From contig NZ_CP108383.1 in assembly GCF_035958815.1 (NCBI RefSeq), positions 1,240,001 to 1,304,000 on the forward strand: 64,000 nt of DNA. Reading direction: 5' to 3'. Positions 44,627 through 55,798 of the stretch are shown one piece after another (positions within the stretch are counted from its first letter, which is position 1; the number at the start of each line of letters is the position of its first letter). Origin of the DNA: Nocardia sp. NBC_01327 (lineage in GTDB: Bacteria > Actinomycetota > Actinomycetes > Mycobacteriales > Mycobacteriaceae). Both the position numbers and the translations under genes were made by a program. The notes under the pieces were generated by a model that ran no database searches, had not been told where the DNA came from, and was given only the letters and a program-made list of their open reading frames with translations.

Positions 44627-45774
44627 ATATCCACCGGGTCCGCGAGCGCGGTCGCGATCACCGACTGCTGCGGCACCCCACGCTGCGGCAATGCGGTCAG
44701 CGCCTTGTCTGCCTGCGCGCCCAAAGTGGTCGTCACAGCCTGCAATTGGCTCACCCCGGAGGTGAGCGCCGACAGCGCGGCGAGCAGCTGCGTCTTACCC
44801 TCATCGGCCAGCTGCGGAATGCTCGCGGCCAGCTGCCCGCCCTGATTCAATTGCGCACTCGCCTCACCCAGGCGCGTCGCGCCATCCCGCAGCAGCTGCC
44901 CGATCCGGGTATTCGGCGTGACCGCGGTCCCGACCAGCGTGCCCACCCCGTCGAGCTGCGTCCCCGCCTGGTTCGCGACGGTCTGCAGCCCCTGCAATTG
45001 CGTGATGATGCTCGCCAGCTGCGGATCGTTCGCGAACGGCAGTGCCTGCAAGAGCGGCACGATCGAATTGATGCCCCCGCTGAGCTGGCTCGCGGCCTGC
45101 GAGACCTGCCCCACCGTGACCCCGGTCGAATCGAGCGCGGTGGCAAACTGATTCGCCTGCGTGGTGGCCGCCGCGACCGTGGTGTTCAGGCTGTTGATGG
45201 CCGAGGTGATCTGCCCGGCCCCGACTTTCGCCTGATCCAGGAAGGCGAGCATCTGATCCGCCCCGGACCCGAACTGCTGCGCCCCGTCGGCGGCGGCCTT
45301 CACGCCCGCGTTCAGCAGCATGGTGGTGAACTGCATCTGCGATACCTGCCCGCGCGCGGAGTTCATGGACGCGAAGACGGTGTCGAGTCCCGATGCGCTG
45401 ATCTTGCGGGTCACCTCGGTCACCGCGTTGTTCACGGTATTCGCGTCGGCATGCTGGGCCGTATCCACGGAAACCTGTGTGCGCTGTGGTTTATCGGTGG
45501 CCAGCGTGGCGACCGAGGTGGACAGGTCCGCGGGCAGCGTGATGACGGCCGCGTAATCCTTGGTGGAGGCGGAATCCACCACATCCCAGTGACTGGTTCC
45601 GGTGTCCTGCAGCGCCCGCGCGATCTTCGCCCCCATCGGACCGGTGTCCTTATTGATGAGTGCCACCCCCGTCGGCGCGGCGGACAGCCGGGTATAGCCG
45701 ATCACACCCGCCGTGACCGCGGCGGCGAGAATCAGAACGAGCAGGGCCCAGCGACTGCGTTTAGCGAACACCAT
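44614..45774 (-). CDS. YhgE/Pip-like N-terminal protein lacking C-terminal membrane domain
   Basis: 386 residues. One N-terminal transmembrane helix (about 7-29) is followed by the YhgE/Pip extracytoplasmic start (GVALINKDTGPMGAKIARAL, DYAAVITLPADLS) and a long helical, Gln/Ala/Leu-rich region with coiled-coil character. In full-length relatives the segment LADPV leads into five more membrane helices; here the protein stops eleven bases later (LADPVDIVRK, then TAA). A TTTGCGAACG direct repeat brackets this stop (44603-44612 and 44617-44626). It may be a truncated transporter or a stand-alone extracellular helical protein. Confidence 0.7.
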   Translation of the reverse strand: MVFAKRSRWALLVLILAAAVTAGVIGYTRLSAAPTGVALINKDTGPMGAKIARALQDTGTSHWDVVDSASTKDYAAVITLPADLSTSVATLATDKPQRTQVSVDTAQHADANTVNNAVTEVTRKISASGLDTVFASMNSARGQVSQMQFTTMLLNAGVKAAADGAQQFGSGADQMLAFLDQAKVGAGQITSAINSLNTTVAAATTQANQFATALDSTGVTVGQVSQAASQLSGGINSIVPLLQALPFANDPQLASIITQLQGLQTVANQAGTQLDGVGTLVGTAVTPNTRIGQLLRDGATRLGEASAQLNQGGQLAASIPQLADEGKTQLLAALSALTSGVSQLQAVTTTLGAQADKALTALPQRGVPQQSVIATALADPVDIVRK

Positions 45775-45800
45775 GAGAACCGTAGAGGTCCGAAATGGCG

Positions 45801-47195
45801 CTAGCTCTGACGTTTGTCTGAGAGTTCGGTAAAGACTGGATTGTCCGGTATCTCCAGGACCAGTCGTACGCCGCCGAGCAGCCCGTCGTCGAAATACGCC
45901 CGGCCGCCGTGCAATTGCGCCTGCTGCGCCACCAGCGCCAGCCCCAGCCCGGACCCGCCCTTGGTGGCCCGGCTGCCGCGGAAGAACCGCTCGAAGACCG
46001 CGGTCCGCTCGTCCACCGGAATACCGTGACCATTGTCGTCGACCGATATGACTATGTGCCCGTGGGCATCTCGATGCGCGGACACCAGCGCCTCGGTCGC
46101 CCCGCCGTGCCGCGCGGAATTGGTGAGCGCATTGTCGATGGCCAGCCGCATCCCGGTCGGCAGGCCGCGCGTGACCAGCTCGGCATCGGTATCGACGCGC
46201 ACCTTCAGCGTCGGGAAGTGCCGGCTCGCATCGTGCACGGCGGCATCGATGAGTTCAGCCACATCGGTGGCCACATGGTCGCGCACATTGGTGAGATCAC
46301 CGGCGGCCAGGCGTTCCAGCGCGGCCAGGGTGGACTCCACCCGATTCTGCCCGCGATGCAGATCGGCCAGGATTTCCGCGCGCTGCGTCTCGTCCAGATC
46401 GAGCGTGCGCAGCACCTCGAGGTCGGTGCGCATGGCGGTCAGCGGCGTGCGCAGTTCGTGCGCGGACACGGCGGCGAAATCTCGGGCGGTCTCCAGCGCC
46501 GCCGCGGTCTCGGCCTGCGCCCGGTCGATGCGCAGCAGCATGGTGTTGACCGCGTCGGCGAGCTGTTCGGCCTCCCGCACCCCGGAGCCGTCGACCGGTT
46601 GCGGCACACCGGGTTTGCCGTGCCCGTCCAGCCGCTGGGTCAGATTCTCGATGGGCCGCACCGCACGCCCGCCGAACAGCCAGCCGAGTCCGGCCGCCGC
46701 GGCGACCGCCAGCAGCGCGGCCCACAGCACCCAGCGGCGCTGCGCGGCGGTGGCGCGTTCGTTCTCGGTGGTCGGAAGGCCGAGGGAGACAATGCGACCC
46801 GCGGGCTGATTCTGGGTCGTGGTCATCACCCGATAGGTATTGCCGTCCACCGTGACGGTTTGATTGCCCACCGGCAGCGGGGGCAGCTGAACCCCGGTAC
46901 TCGCCAGGGATCCATCGGCATTGCGCACGGTCAGCGCCAGATCATTGGTGGGCCCGAGCACCCCGAGCACGGTCACCGCGAGCACCGGTTCGATCAGTAC
47001 CACCCGCGAGGTGACGGCCAGCTGCTGATCGGCCTGCGCCAGATTATTGCGCTCGATGGCGTACATGGTGAACCAACTCAGCACTGCCACAATGATTGTC
47101 GCGCCGAGCGCGGCCGCCGCGGCGACCCGGGCCCGCAGCGAATACGAGCGACGGCGAGTGCGGCGGCGGAAGCGGGGCAGGCGAAGGGCGTTCAT
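45801..47195 (-). CDS. prrB: Sensor histidine kinase PrrB
   Basis: 464 residues. Two transmembrane helices (about 22-47 and 155-175) flank an extracytoplasmic sensor loop, followed by HAMP, the dimerisation domain with phospho-accepting His246 ([15 protein letters not shown]), and the ATPase domain with N-box, DDNGHGIP and [10 protein letters not shown]. It is orthologous to M. tuberculosis PrrB (Rv0902c), partner of PrrA, which is tied to early intracellular growth and nitrogen response. The ATG overlaps the prrA stop by four bases (ATGA), so the pair is an operon with coupled translation. Confidence 0.92.
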   Translation of the reverse strand: MNALRLPRFRRRTRRRSYSLRARVAAAAALGATIIVAVLSWFTMYAIERNNLAQADQQLAVTSRVVLIEPVLAVTVLGVLGPTNDLALTVRNADGSLASTGVQLPPLPVGNQTVTVDGNTYRVMTTTQNQPAGRIVSLGLPTTENERATAAQRRWVLWAALLAVAAAAGLGWLFGGRAVRPIENLTQRLDGHGKPGVPQPVDGSGVREAEQLADAVNTMLLRIDRAQAETAAALETARDFAAVSAHELRTPLTAMRTDLEVLRTLDLDETQRAEILADLHRGQNRVESTLAALERLAAGDLTNVRDHVATDVAELIDAAVHDASRHFPTLKVRVDTDAELVTRGLPTGMRLAIDNALTNSARHGGATEALVSAHRDAHGHIVISVDDNGHGIPVDERTAVFERFFRGSRATKGGSGLGLALVAQQAQLHGGRAYFDDGLLGGVRLVLEIPDNPVFTELSDKRQS

Positions 47196-47908
47196 TTCGG
47201 TGCGCGCAACACGAATCCGACGCCGCGAATGGTGTGCAGCAGCCGCGGCGTGCCGTCGATCTCCAGCTTGCGGCGCAGATAGCCGACAAAAACGTCCACC
47301 ACATTGGTGTCGGCCGCGAAGTCGTAGCCCCACACCAATTCCAGCAGTCGTTCCCGGCTGAGCACCACGCCGGCGCTGCGGGCCAGCGTGGAGAGAAGTT
47401 CGAATTCCCTTTTGGTGAGCTCGATTTCGTCACCGTGCAGCAGAGCACGGTAGCCCGCGACATCCACTTCGAGCGGGCCCACGGTGATCGCGCCGGGAAT
47501 GGTGGAGGCGGGCACATCGCTGCGGCGGCGCAGCAGCGCCTTGATCCGCGCCACCAGTTCGGCCAGGACGAAGGGTTTCACCAGATAGTCGTCGGCGCCG
47601 GATTCGAGTCCGGAAATACGATCGTCGACGGAGCTGCGCGCGGACAGCACGCAGATCGGCACCTCATTCCCCATGGCGCGCAATGCGGTTACCACGCCCG
47701 CGCCGTCGAGGATGGGCATATTCATATCGAGCACGATCGCATCGGGCGCCGCCTCGGTCACGGCGCGCAGCGCGGCCGCACCGTCCCGGGCGATGACCAC
47801 CCGGAAACCCGAGAGCCGGAGCCCGCGTTCGACCGAGACGAGCACGTCCTCATCGTCATCGACGACCAGGACAGTCGGTACCTCGCCGCGTTCGCCCACG
47901 GGCTCCAT
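47192..47908 (-). CDS. prrA: Response regulator PrrA, OmpR family
   Basis: 238 residues. The receiver domain has the acidic pocket VVDDDEDV, the phospho-acceptor Asp61 in IVLDMNMP, and Lys in YLVKPF. The OmpR-type winged helix follows ([32 protein letters not shown]). It binds DNA as a dimer upon phosphorylation by PrrB. Orthologous to Rv0903c. Start ATG 47906-47908. The hemophore-like gene begins upstream on the same strand, 16 bp away, which may put it in the same transcript. Confidence 0.95.
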   Translation of the reverse strand: MEPVGERGEVPTVLVVDDDEDVLVSVERGLRLSGFRVVIARDGAAALRAVTEAAPDAIVLDMNMPILDGAGVVTALRAMGNEVPICVLSARSSVDDRISGLESGADDYLVKPFVLAELVARIKALLRRRSDVPASTIPGAITVGPLEVDVAGYRALLHGDEIELTKREFELLSTLARSAGVVLSRERLLELVWGYDFAADTNVVDVFVGYLRRKLEIDGTPRLLHTIRGVGFVLRAPK

Positions 47909-47924
47909 ACTGTCAGGCTCTACG

Positions 47925-48305
47925 TCAGTAGTTGTGGCAGGAGTCGGCGACCTGCTGGATCGAGGCGCCGATGCCGGAGGCGCGCGGGTCGTCGGTGTTG
48001 GCGGCGTCCGGGTGCTCGCTCATGTAGGCGTCGAATTCGGCCTGACGCTGGGCGATCGGCTGGTCGAACTTGGCCTGCAGTTCGGCCTTGGCCGAGGGGT
48101 TCTGATCGAGGTAGGTGGCCAGCGACGGGGCCTTGTCGTGCAGCGCGGCATCCACCTGCGTGAAGGTGCAGGTCGAATTCAGCAGCGGCCCGGCCAGATC
48201 CGCCGGGCTGGCGGAGGCGGTGGCCGGGACGAGCGAGATGGCGAGGGTAGCGAGCGCACCGGCTCCGAAGACTGCGGCGATCCGGCGATTACGGACGAAA
48301 CTCAT
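47925..48305 (-). CDS. Hemophore-related small secreted protein
   Basis: 126 residues. The signal peptide (about 1-33, ASAS) is followed by a helical domain with two cysteines ([20 protein letters not shown]) near the ends of the mature chain, the pattern of the mycobacterial haem-binding Rv0203-like family. Haem binding is inferred from family only; no CxxCH motif is present. The ATG at 48303-48305 follows AAAGG. It precedes prrA on the same strand. Confidence 0.8.
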   Translation of the reverse strand: MSFVRNRRIAAVFGAGALATLAISLVPATASASPADLAGPLLNSTCTFTQVDAALHDKAPSLATYLDQNPSAKAELQAKFDQPIAQRQAEFDAYMSEHPDAANTDDPRASGIGASIQQVADSCHNY

Positions 48306-48465
48306 GCATCGACCTTTCTCGGCTAGCACGCGGAACCACGGTGATCCGCGCCAGGAATGTGCGCGGATCCCTCGATCCGTGCCCGCCCGACGCTAGGCCA
48401 TCGGCATGGGGGGCGCTTGAGCCCTGTCTGAGAAAACCGTGAGGGTATGTGGCGCCGGACACAGG

Positions 48466-50595
48466 TCAGGCGGTCGGCGCGGGATCTCCGGTCGGCGCGG
48501 CGGCGGGGCCCTCGGTGGCATTGGGATCGATGCGGCGGAACGGCATGGTGGCGGCGGTCGCGGCATCGGCCGCCGCAATGCGCTCCTTGTCCTCCATGAG
48601 CGTCACCGCATCCCGGATCTGCTTCTCCAGGGTGGTCAGCATGCCCGCGTCCTCGATGGTCGGCGGCACCTCGTACGCATCACCCGCCGCGATCTGACGC
48701 ATGGTGCGGCGCAGGATCTTTCCGGAGCGGGTCTTGGGCAGGGCGGTCACCGCGACCACGTCGTAGAGGGTGGCGATCGCGCCCACCCGCTGGCGCACCC
48801 GGTCGATGATCTCGGCGCGCAGGCGTTCGGGCTCGATATCGACACCGGCCTTGAGGACCACGTATCCGATGGGCCGCTGCCCCTTCAGCTCGTCCGGCAC
48901 CCCGACCACCGCGGTCTCGGCGACCAGCGGATGCCCGGCGATGGCGGCCTCGATGCCACCGGCCGAGAGCCGGTGCCCGGCCATATTGATCACGTCATCG
49001 CTGCGGCCGAGGACGAAGAGGTACCCGTCCTCGTCGAAGTAGCCGGAGTCGCCACTCAGATAGTGGCCGGGATAGGCGGAGAGATAGGAGCGCTCGAAGC
49101 GCGCGTCGTCCCGCCACAGCGTGGTCAGCGTGCCGGGAGGCAGCGGCAGCCCGATGACGATATTGCCCTCGGTATTGGGCGGCACCGCATTGCCCTCGGA
49201 GTCCAGCACGCGCAGCCGGTACCCGGGCACCGGCACCGAGGCGGAACCGGCCTTGATCGGAAGTTGTTGCAGCCCGAGCGGATTGGCGCAGATGGGCCAG
49301 CCGGTCTCGGTCTGCCACCAGTGATCCACGACCGGGCAGTCGGGCCGGTCCGCGAGCAGAGTCTCGACGGACCACTCGTAGGTGGTCGGGTCCAGGCGCT
49401 CGCCCGCGCAGAACAAGGCGCGCAGCGAGGAGAGATCGTGGCGGCGGGCGGTCGCGGCCTCCGGATCGGCGCGGCGGATGGCGCGCAGCGCGGTCGGCGC
49501 GGTGAACATCACCTCGACCTTGTACTCGTCGACCATGCGCCAGAAGGCGCCCGCATCCGGCGTGCCGATCGGCTTGCCCTCGTAGAGCACCGTGGTCGCG
49601 CCGACGAGCAGCGGCGCGTAGACGATGTAGGAGTGCCCGACGACCCAGCCGATATCGGAGGTCGTCAGCATGACCTGGCCGCCGTCGATGTCGTAGATAT
49701 TGCGCATGGACCAGGCCAGCGCGACCGCGTGGCCGCCGTTGTCGCGCACCACGCCCTTCGGCTTCCCGGTGGTCCCGGAGGTGTAGAGGATGTACAGCGG
49801 ATCGGTCGCGGCCAGCGAGACGGGGTCGGCGGGTTCGGCGTCGCGGGTGGCGTCGTCCCAGTCCAGCCAGCGGGCGGCCACGGTCTCGGAGGAGGCGGGC
49901 AGGCTCTCGGTGGCGGCCTGATCGGCCGGAAAACGCATGGTGTCGAAGCCGTCGCGGTGCTTGACGATGACATTGCGGGCCGCGGTGGTCTGCGCGAGGT
50001 CGAGGGCCTGCAGCACGATCGGCGGGTATTCGATGCGACGTCCCGGCTCGAGGCCGCCGGAGGCTGTGATGATCAGCACAGGCTCGGCATCATCGATGCG
50101 GGCGGCCAATTCGTGGGCCGCGAAACCGCCGAAAACCACCGAGTGCACCGCGCCGATCCGGGCGCAGGCGAGCATCGCGATGACCGACTCCGGAATCATC
50201 GGCATATATATGACGACTCGATCGCCGGTTTTGACGCCGAGGCGCAGCATGGATCCGGCAAATCGGGCGACTTCGTCCAGTAGCTCCCGATATGTGTAAA
50301 CCAGCCTGGCGCCGGTCATAGCGGAGTCGTATATTAGGGCGGGCTGATCGGCGCGACCCCCCTCCTGACCCGGGGAACCCTCCTCGGATGGTGTGATCTC
50401 GCGCACATGTCGATCGAGCGCATTGTAGGAGGTGTTGAGGCGAGCGTCCGGAAACCAGCGGGCCGTGGGGCGCGCAGTCGAGTCGACAATGTGGGTGGGC
50501 GGCACATCCCAGCTGATGGACTCGGCCGCGGTGCGCCAGAACTCCGAGGGATCGACCAGGCTCAATTGATACGCCGGTCGGTACTCCTGCTTCAC
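48466..50595 (-). CDS. prpE: Propionyl-CoA synthetase (acyl-CoA synthetase)
   Basis: 709 residues, ANL superfamily. The P-loop YILYTSGTTGKPKGVV, HWWQTETGWPI, and the acetylation-regulated catalytic lysine in TRSGKILRR are seen. The N-terminal YRPAYQLSLVDPSEFW and VFGGFAAHELAARIDDAEP match PrpE/ACSS3 rather than acetyl-CoA synthetase. It would make propionyl-CoA from propionate, ATP and CoA. The GTG at 50593-50595 is chosen; a TTG two codons earlier is better spaced from AGGGAG but TTG is rare. The C-terminal 40 residues are Ala-rich. Confidence 0.85.
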   Translation of the reverse strand: MKQEYRPAYQLSLVDPSEFWRTAAESISWDVPPTHIVDSTARPTARWFPDARLNTSYNALDRHVREITPSEEGSPGQEGGRADQPALIYDSAMTGARLVYTYRELLDEVARFAGSMLRLGVKTGDRVVIYMPMIPESVIAMLACARIGAVHSVVFGGFAAHELAARIDDAEPVLIITASGGLEPGRRIEYPPIVLQALDLAQTTAARNVIVKHRDGFDTMRFPADQAATESLPASSETVAARWLDWDDATRDAEPADPVSLAATDPLYILYTSGTTGKPKGVVRDNGGHAVALAWSMRNIYDIDGGQVMLTTSDIGWVVGHSYIVYAPLLVGATTVLYEGKPIGTPDAGAFWRMVDEYKVEVMFTAPTALRAIRRADPEAATARRHDLSSLRALFCAGERLDPTTYEWSVETLLADRPDCPVVDHWWQTETGWPICANPLGLQQLPIKAGSASVPVPGYRLRVLDSEGNAVPPNTEGNIVIGLPLPPGTLTTLWRDDARFERSYLSAYPGHYLSGDSGYFDEDGYLFVLGRSDDVINMAGHRLSAGGIEAAIAGHPLVAETAVVGVPDELKGQRPIGYVVLKAGVDIEPERLRAEIIDRVRQRVGAIATLYDVVAVTALPKTRSGKILRRTMRQIAAGDAYEVPPTIEDAGMLTTLEKQIRDAVTLMEDKERIAAADAATAATMPFRRIDPNATEGPAAAPTGDPAPTA

Positions 50596-50938
50596 GTTCA
50601 ACCCCGTGACTCCCTAGCTCCGCAGCACGCATGTGAAGGGCATGGATGCCCGCCTCGATAGATCAGCCTGATTGTGGCAGACTTCACGCGACGTCCGGGC
50701 GGACGCCGCGACCTTTGATTTTGCCTGCAAACGGCAGGTCAGCGGCCGGTGGTTGCCAGAAGGTCACACAAGAAGTTATTGATCCGTTAGAATCGCATGT
50801 CACATATTTCGGCCGTCATGGACGCAATTTCTCGGCCAGCCGCAGTTCTCGGTCAGCTCTGCTTGTCGAGCCCAGCGTGCGATCGCGGAGGCTCGCTGAT
50901 AGCGCGTGGCAGGGGCCAGTTTGGAAAGTGAGTGGGAG
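50596..50938. promoter_or_regulatory. Divergent promoter region of prpE and the conservon
   Basis: A 343-bp gap with no gene seen. A -10-like TAGAAT at 50788-50793 faces the conservon about 150 bp before its first codon. A 5-bp hairpin around CCTGC/GCAGG lies near 50726-50740. Confidence 0.45.
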
Positions 50939-53900
50939 ATGCGTGACGCCGCTAGGTCCGGCAGCAATAAGCGCTGGGCGCTGAGCAACTGGGACCTGCG
51001 ATGGAAGGTGACGGCGGTGCTCGCCGTCCCGCTTTTGGTCGCCGTCGTGCTGGGTGCGTCCAGGATCTCGGCCGAATTCGCCGACTCGAGCCGTCTTGCC
51101 ACGGCTGTCGATCATGTCGGGGTCATCCCGGCGATCACCGGTCTCAGTGCTGCCGCCGGCCAGGTTTCCTCGGGCCAGGCCATCATGATTTCGCCGACTC
51201 AATCCATGACCTCGGACCCTGAGCTCGCCGCCTTGGACACCGCCATCCAGTTCGCCGAGAAGGCGGCGCCGCGGGTGAGCGATATCCCCAGCGCGCGCTC
51301 CGCACTCGACGAGATGATCGTGAGCGCCAAGGCCGTCCGGGCCGAGGGCCTGGTGCCGACCAAGACGGTCGCCGACGCCACCGCCGCGACCGAGAAGATC
51401 CGCGGGGACAGCGTCAAGACGGTCGAGACGATCGTGGCCTCCGTCGCCGATAAGAATGTCGATCAATCCAAGCTGCGCCTGGTCGATTCGCTGAACACCC
51501 GCGCCATCATGGTCGGGGAGATCGCGGGCATCGCCGAGGCGCTACGCGGTAATTCCAAGGACGGCCTGCGCGACTTCACCATCAGCGCGAACACCGAACG
51601 CCAGATGCTCGGCGTGCTCGGGCACCGCTTCGCCGACGGTGACGCCTCCATCTCGGATCTGAACCGGCTCGTGGACACCCGCCTGCAGCTCACCACCGGT
51701 GCGCAGGCCACCTCGGGTCAGCTGCCGGTCGCCGATATCAAGGACTCGCTCGAGCAGAGCCTGAACATCTATCAAACGATCGTGAACAACTCCACCAAGG
51801 ACATTGTGTCCCGGGTGGATTCGCTGGCGAGCACCGCGCGCACCGATGCCATCCGCTACTCGGTGATCGTCATCGCCACCATCCTCGGCGCGCTCGCGCT
51901 GGCCGTATTGATTGCGCGCGCGATGATCGTGCCGCTGCGCCGTCTGCGCCTGGCCGCGCTCCGTGTCGCCGAATACGACCTCGGCCAAGAGGCCACGCAG
52001 CTGCGTGACGGCGCCGATCCGGAAGATGTGCCGCTGGAACCGATGCCGGTGCACACCGATGAGGAAATCGGCCAGCTGGCCCGCGCCATCGACGATATCC
52101 ACGGGCAGGCGCTGCGCCTGGCCGCCGACCAGGCCACCATGCGTACCCAGGTCAACGACATGTTCGAGACCCTGGCCCGGCGCTCCAAGTCGCTTGTCGA
52201 TCACCAGCTCTCGCTCATCGAGGCGATGGAGTACGACGAGAAGGACCCGCGCCTGCTCGAAAACCTCTTCCGCCTGGACCATCTCGCCGCGCGTATGCGC
52301 CGCAACGGTGACAACCTGCTGATTCTGGCCGGTACCACCAAGCAGCGCCGCGGCAAGTCGGCCCCGGTCGAGATCGCGGACGTGCTGCGCGCCGCCATCT
52401 CCGAGGTCGAGGACTACGAACGCGTGAAGCTGGGCGCCACCCCGCGCGGCGCCCTGACCGAACCGGCCGCCTCCGATATGGCGCACCTGTTCGCCGAGCT
52501 GCTCGACAACGCACTGCGTGCCTCGCCGCCGGAGACGGACGTGAAGTTCACCTTCGCGCAGGCACACGATCAGGGTCTGCTCATCGAGGTCGCGGACCGC
52601 GGCATCGGTATGCCGCCGGCCGAGATGGCCGAGATCAACCGTCGTCTGGAAACCACCGCCGAGGTCGGCCCGGACACCGCGCGCCACATGGGCCTGTTCG
52701 TGGTCGGCCGGCTGGCCGAGCGCCACGGCCTGGTCGTGCGACTGCGCCCGACCTTCGATACCGCACGCGATCCCGGCGTGACCGTGACCGTGCACGTGCC
52801 CAAGCCCCTGATCGTCGGCACCAGCGGGCCCATTGCGGTTCCGCCGCAGTCCAATCAGCAGCAGCCGGCTCCGGCCGCGCCGCAGGGCGCCGGCAATCAG
52901 GCCGGTGCGCCGTCCTCCATGCAGATGCGTGCGGTCACCCGTACCGCGACCGGCAATGTCATGGTCACGGTGGATCCCGGTGTGAGCGGGCCGATTCCGG
53001 CCGGTGCGCCCGCTCCGGCGGCGGCCGGTGCGTCCACGGGTCTTCCGACCCGGCAGCCCGGTGTCGCGATTCCGGGTGGTCTGCCCGGCAGTGGCGGCGG
53101 CCTGCCGCAACGTCAGCCGGGCGTCAACGGCCCGACCGTCAAGCACACCGTGGCTGCCCCGGCGGTGGATAGACCGGGTGGCCTACCCCAGCGTGCTCCC
53201 GGCGCCAATGGTCCGGCCGCGCCGGCCGCACAGCCGGGCGCCAACCTCCCGCAGCGTCAGCCGGGCGATGGCCCGGCCCGCCCGGGCGGCGGTCTCGCCG
53301 CCAATATGCTTCGCCGCCAAGGTGGTCCGGGTGCTCCCGGCGGTCCGGGTGCCCCCGGTGGGCAGCCGCCGCGTCCGGGTGGACTGGGTGCTCCCGGTGG
53401 TCCGGGCGAGTCCGGCCTCCAGCAGCGCGGCCCCGTGCCGCCGCAGCGCGATCCGTCCGGTGGCCTGGCCCCCCGCGATCTGTCCGGCGGCCTGCCGCAG
53501 CGTGATCCGTCCGGCGGCCTGCCGCAGCGTGGTGATGCTTCGGGTGGCCTGCCCCAGCGTGATGCGTCCGGTGGTCTCCCGCAGCGTGATGCTTCGGGTG
53601 GTCTGCCGCCGCGTGACCCGTCCAGCGGTCTGCCGCAGCGTGGTGATGCTTCCGGTGGTCTGCCGCAGCGTCAGCCGGGCGTGAATGGCGCACCGGGCCG
53701 GGAGCCGAGCGTCGGCCTGCCGCCGCAGCGTTCCACGCAGGGTGGTCTGCCGACTCGCGATCCGGGCAAGAACGGCGCCCCGCAGAATGGTCAGCCACTG
53801 GGTGGTGCGGCGCCGCAGCGGGAAACCGGTCTGCCCCAGCGTGATTCCGCCCCGATCAATCGCCCGCAGCGTGATCCGGCAGCCGGTGGCCTCCCGCAGC

Positions 53901-55381
53901 GTGACCCGGCCGCAGGCGGACTGCCGCAGCGCGGCGATGCCTCGGGTGGTCTGCCGCAGCGTGATCCGTCCAACGGTCTCCCGCAGCGTGGTGATGCCTC
54001 CGGTGGTCTCCCGCAGCGTGATGCTTCGGGTGGTCTGCCCCAGCGTGATGCGTCCGGCAGTCTGCCGCAGCGCGATCCGGCCGCAGGCGGTCTCCCACAG
54101 CGCGACGCACTGGGCGCCCTGCCGCAGCGTGGCGATGCACCTGGTGGTCTTCCGCAGCGTGATCCGTCCAACGGTCTGCCGCAGCGTGATCCGGCGTCCG
54201 GTGGTCTGCCGCAGCGTGATGCCTCGGGCGGCTTGCCGCAGCGTGGTGATGCGTCCGGTGGCTTGCCGCAGCGTGAGGCCACGGGTGGTCTCCCGCAGCG
54301 TGATGCGTCCGGTGGTCTCCCGCAGCGTGACGCCACAGGTGGTCTGCCGCAGCGCGATGCCACCGGTGCGACCGGTCTGCCGCAGCGGGATACCGGCCGC
54401 CACGGCCTGCCGCCGCGCGATGCCGGTCTGCCGCAGCGTGATCCGGCCTCCGGCGGTCTGCCCCAGCGCGATGTGGGCCAGACGAACCTGCCCGGCCGTG
54501 ACGCCAGTGGCAATCGCCTGTCGCCGCGTGATCCTGCCGCCAATGGCTTGCCGCAGCGTGACTCCGGATCGACCGGTCTCCCGCAGCGCGGCGACGCCTC
54601 CGGTGGTCTCCCACAGCGTGGTGATGCCTCCGGTGGTCTCCCGCAGCGTGATCCGGCCGCCGGCGGCGGCCTGCCGCGCCGCGCGCCGGGTGGCAATGGC
54701 GCGCCGCAGCAGGATGCCCCGTTCGGTGGTCTCCCGCAGCGTGCCCCGACCGGTGGTCTCCCGCAGCGTGATCCGGCCAGCGGTGCTCTGCCGCAGCGCG
54801 AGAGCGGCTTGCCGCAGCGCGACGGTGGTCTGCCGCAGCGTGGTGCGACCGGTCTCCCGCAGCGTGATCCGGGTGCGGGCCTCCCGCAGCGCCCGGCCCC
54901 GCTGCCCGGAATCGGTCTCCCGCAGAACGATTCCCTCGACCCGAAGGATCGCGGGCGGCACAGCTTCCGCTCGAATCCGCAGAAGGCGGCCTCGTTCTTC
55001 CAGACCCGTTTGCAGCCTGCGGGTGAGGCCGAAGCGTCCATGGGTACGCCGATTTTCGCCGAAATGATGTCGGCGTGGTTGACGGATCCCAGTGCGGACC
55101 GCTCCCAGGTGGCAAACTCCTTCGAATCACCGGGTGATGAGGGTTGGCAGGCCGCGCAGCGCGCCATCGAAGCCGAGCCGCAGCGGCGTACCCCTTCGGG
55201 TCTGCCGCAACGTGACCCGGGTAATCGTCTCGTGCCGGGCGGTGTGAACGGAAACGCTGACAAGCAGGCCCATCGCGACCCAGAATCCATCAGGTCGAGT
55301 CTGAGTCGGCATCAGCAGGGTGTCCGGGATGGCCGCGCAATGAAAGAAATGAACCTAACCGGAGATAAAGGAGACCGATGA
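50939..55381 (+). CDS. Conservon sensor kinase (CvnA-like) with about forty LPQR repeats
   Basis: About 1480 residues. TM1 (23-42), an extracytoplasmic four-helix nitrate-sensor-like domain (43-305), TM2 (306-328), HAMP, and an ATPase domain with Asn524 (LLDNALRA), DRGIGMPP (553-560) and [14 protein letters not shown]. This is the orphan kinase of actinobacterial conservons, which work with the three following small proteins. From about 833 to 1330 comes a chain of GLPQRDxSGG-type units, followed by a conserved-looking C-terminal domain ([29 protein letters not shown]). ATG 50939 is used; a GTG at 50906 would add eleven residues. Its stop overlaps the next start (ATGA). Confidence 0.88.
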   Translation: MRDAARSGSNKRWALSNWDLRWKVTAVLAVPLLVAVVLGASRISAEFADSSRLATAVDHVGVIPAITGLSAAAGQVSSGQAIMISPTQSMTSDPELAALDTAIQFAEKAAPRVSDIPSARSALDEMIVSAKAVRAEGLVPTKTVADATAATEKIRGDSVKTVETIVASVADKNVDQSKLRLVDSLNTRAIMVGEIAGIAEALRGNSKDGLRDFTISANTERQMLGVLGHRFADGDASISDLNRLVDTRLQLTTGAQATSGQLPVADIKDSLEQSLNIYQTIVNNSTKDIVSRVDSLASTARTDAIRYSVIVIATILGALALAVLIARAMIVPLRRLRLAALRVAEYDLGQEATQLRDGADPEDVPLEPMPVHTDEEIGQLARAIDDIHGQALRLAADQATMRTQVNDMFETLARRSKSLVDHQLSLIEAMEYDEKDPRLLENLFRLDHLAARMRRNGDNLLILAGTTKQRRGKSAPVEIADVLRAAISEVEDYERVKLGATPRGALTEPAASDMAHLFAELLDNALRASPPETDVKFTFAQAHDQGLLIEVADRGIGMPPAEMAEINRRLETTAEVGPDTARHMGLFVVGRLAERHGLVVRLRPTFDTARDPGVTVTVHVPKPLIVGTSGPIAVPPQSNQQQPAPAAPQGAGNQAGAPSSMQMRAVTRTATGNVMVTVDPGVSGPIPAGAPAPAAAGASTGLPTRQPGVAIPGGLPGSGGGLPQRQPGVNGPTVKHTVAAPAVDRPGGLPQRAPGANGPAAPAAQPGANLPQRQPGDGPARPGGGLAANMLRRQGGPGAPGGPGAPGGQPPRPGGLGAPGGPGESGLQQRGPVPPQRDPSGGLAPRDLSGGLPQRDPSGGLPQRGDASGGLPQRDASGGLPQRDASGGLPPRDPSSGLPQRGDASGGLPQRQPGVNGAPGREPSVGLPPQRSTQGGLPTRDPGKNGAPQNGQPLGGAAPQRETGLPQRDSAPINRPQRDPAAGGLPQRDPAAGGLPQRGDASGGLPQRDPSNGLPQRGDASGGLPQRDASGGLPQRDASGSLPQRDPAAGGLPQRDALGALPQRGDAPGGLPQRDPSNGLPQRDPASGGLPQRDASGGLPQRGDASGGLPQREATGGLPQRDASGGLPQRDATGGLPQRDATGATGLPQRDTGRHGLPPRDAGLPQRDPASGGLPQRDVGQTNLPGRDASGNRLSPRDPAANGLPQRDSGSTGLPQRGDASGGLPQRGDASGGLPQRDPAAGGGLPRRAPGGNGAPQQDAPFGGLPQRAPTGGLPQRDPASGALPQRESGLPQRDGGLPQRGATGLPQRDPGAGLPQRPAPLPGIGLPQNDSLDPKDRGRHSFRSNPQKAASFFQTRLQPAGEAEASMGTPIFAEMMSAWLTDPSADRSQVANSFESPGDEGWQAAQRAIEAEPQRRTPSGLPQRDPGNRLVPGGVNGNADKQAHRDPESIRSSLSRHQQGVRDGRAMKEMNLTGDKGDR
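53437..54930 (+). repeat. Coding minisatellite encoding LPQR repeats
   Basis: About 1.5 kb of degenerate 27-30 bp tandem units built on CTGCCGCAGCGTGAT and GGTGGTCTGCC. Around forty copies of LPQR (with LPPR and LPRR variants) are encoded. Near-identical units ([19 protein letters not shown]) recur many times, indicating recent expansion or gene conversion. Confidence 0.92.
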
Positions 55382-55791
55382 ACCCCGATCTAGGTGGTAC
55401 GAAGCGTCAGCTGGATTGGCTGGTTTCGAATTTCGCCAATGAGGTTCCCGGCGTTGCGCATGCGGTTCTAGTTTCGGCGGACGGCCTGCTGATGGCCGCG
55501 AGCGCGCAGCTGCCCGTGGATCGCGCCGAGCAGCTGTCCGCCGTGACCGCGGGCCTCGCGAGCCTGTCGGTGGGTGTGTCCAATCTGTTCGAGGGCGGCA
55601 CCGTGCTGCAGTCGGTCGTCGAGATGGAGCACGGATACCTGCTCCTGATGGCCGTCGGCGATGGCTCCTACCTCGCGGTGCTCACGAATACCTCGTGCGA
55701 CATCGGACAGGTGGGATACGAAATGGCGTTGTTGGTCGAGCGAGTGGGCCAGACAGTCCAGGCCACACCTCGCGTCACGATGGGTTCCTGA
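55378..55791 (+). CDS. Roadblock/LC7-domain protein (CvnB-like)
   Basis: 137 residues, a single roadblock/LC7 fold ([19 protein letters not shown] ... [21 protein letters not shown]). In conservons this dimeric protein associates with the kinase and the GTPase at the membrane, and related MglB acts as a GTPase regulator. The ATG at 55378 overlaps the kinase stop by four bases, showing translational coupling. Confidence 0.92.
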   Translation: MNPDLGGTKRQLDWLVSNFANEVPGVAHAVLVSADGLLMAASAQLPVDRAEQLSAVTAGLASLSVGVSNLFEGGTVLQSVVEMEHGYLLLMAVGDGSYLAVLTNTSCDIGQVGYEMALLVERVGQTVQATPRVTMGS

Positions 55792-55798
55792 TGGCGGG

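Noticed and set aside
48439..50283. 614-codon plus-strand open frame
   Set aside because: Antisense to the propionyl-CoA synthetase, which has all ANL motifs; no family-like sequence.
53183..54961. 592-codon minus-strand open frame of TLRQT repeats
   Set aside because: Complement of the LPQR-encoding minisatellite; repeats with period divisible by three stay open on both strands.
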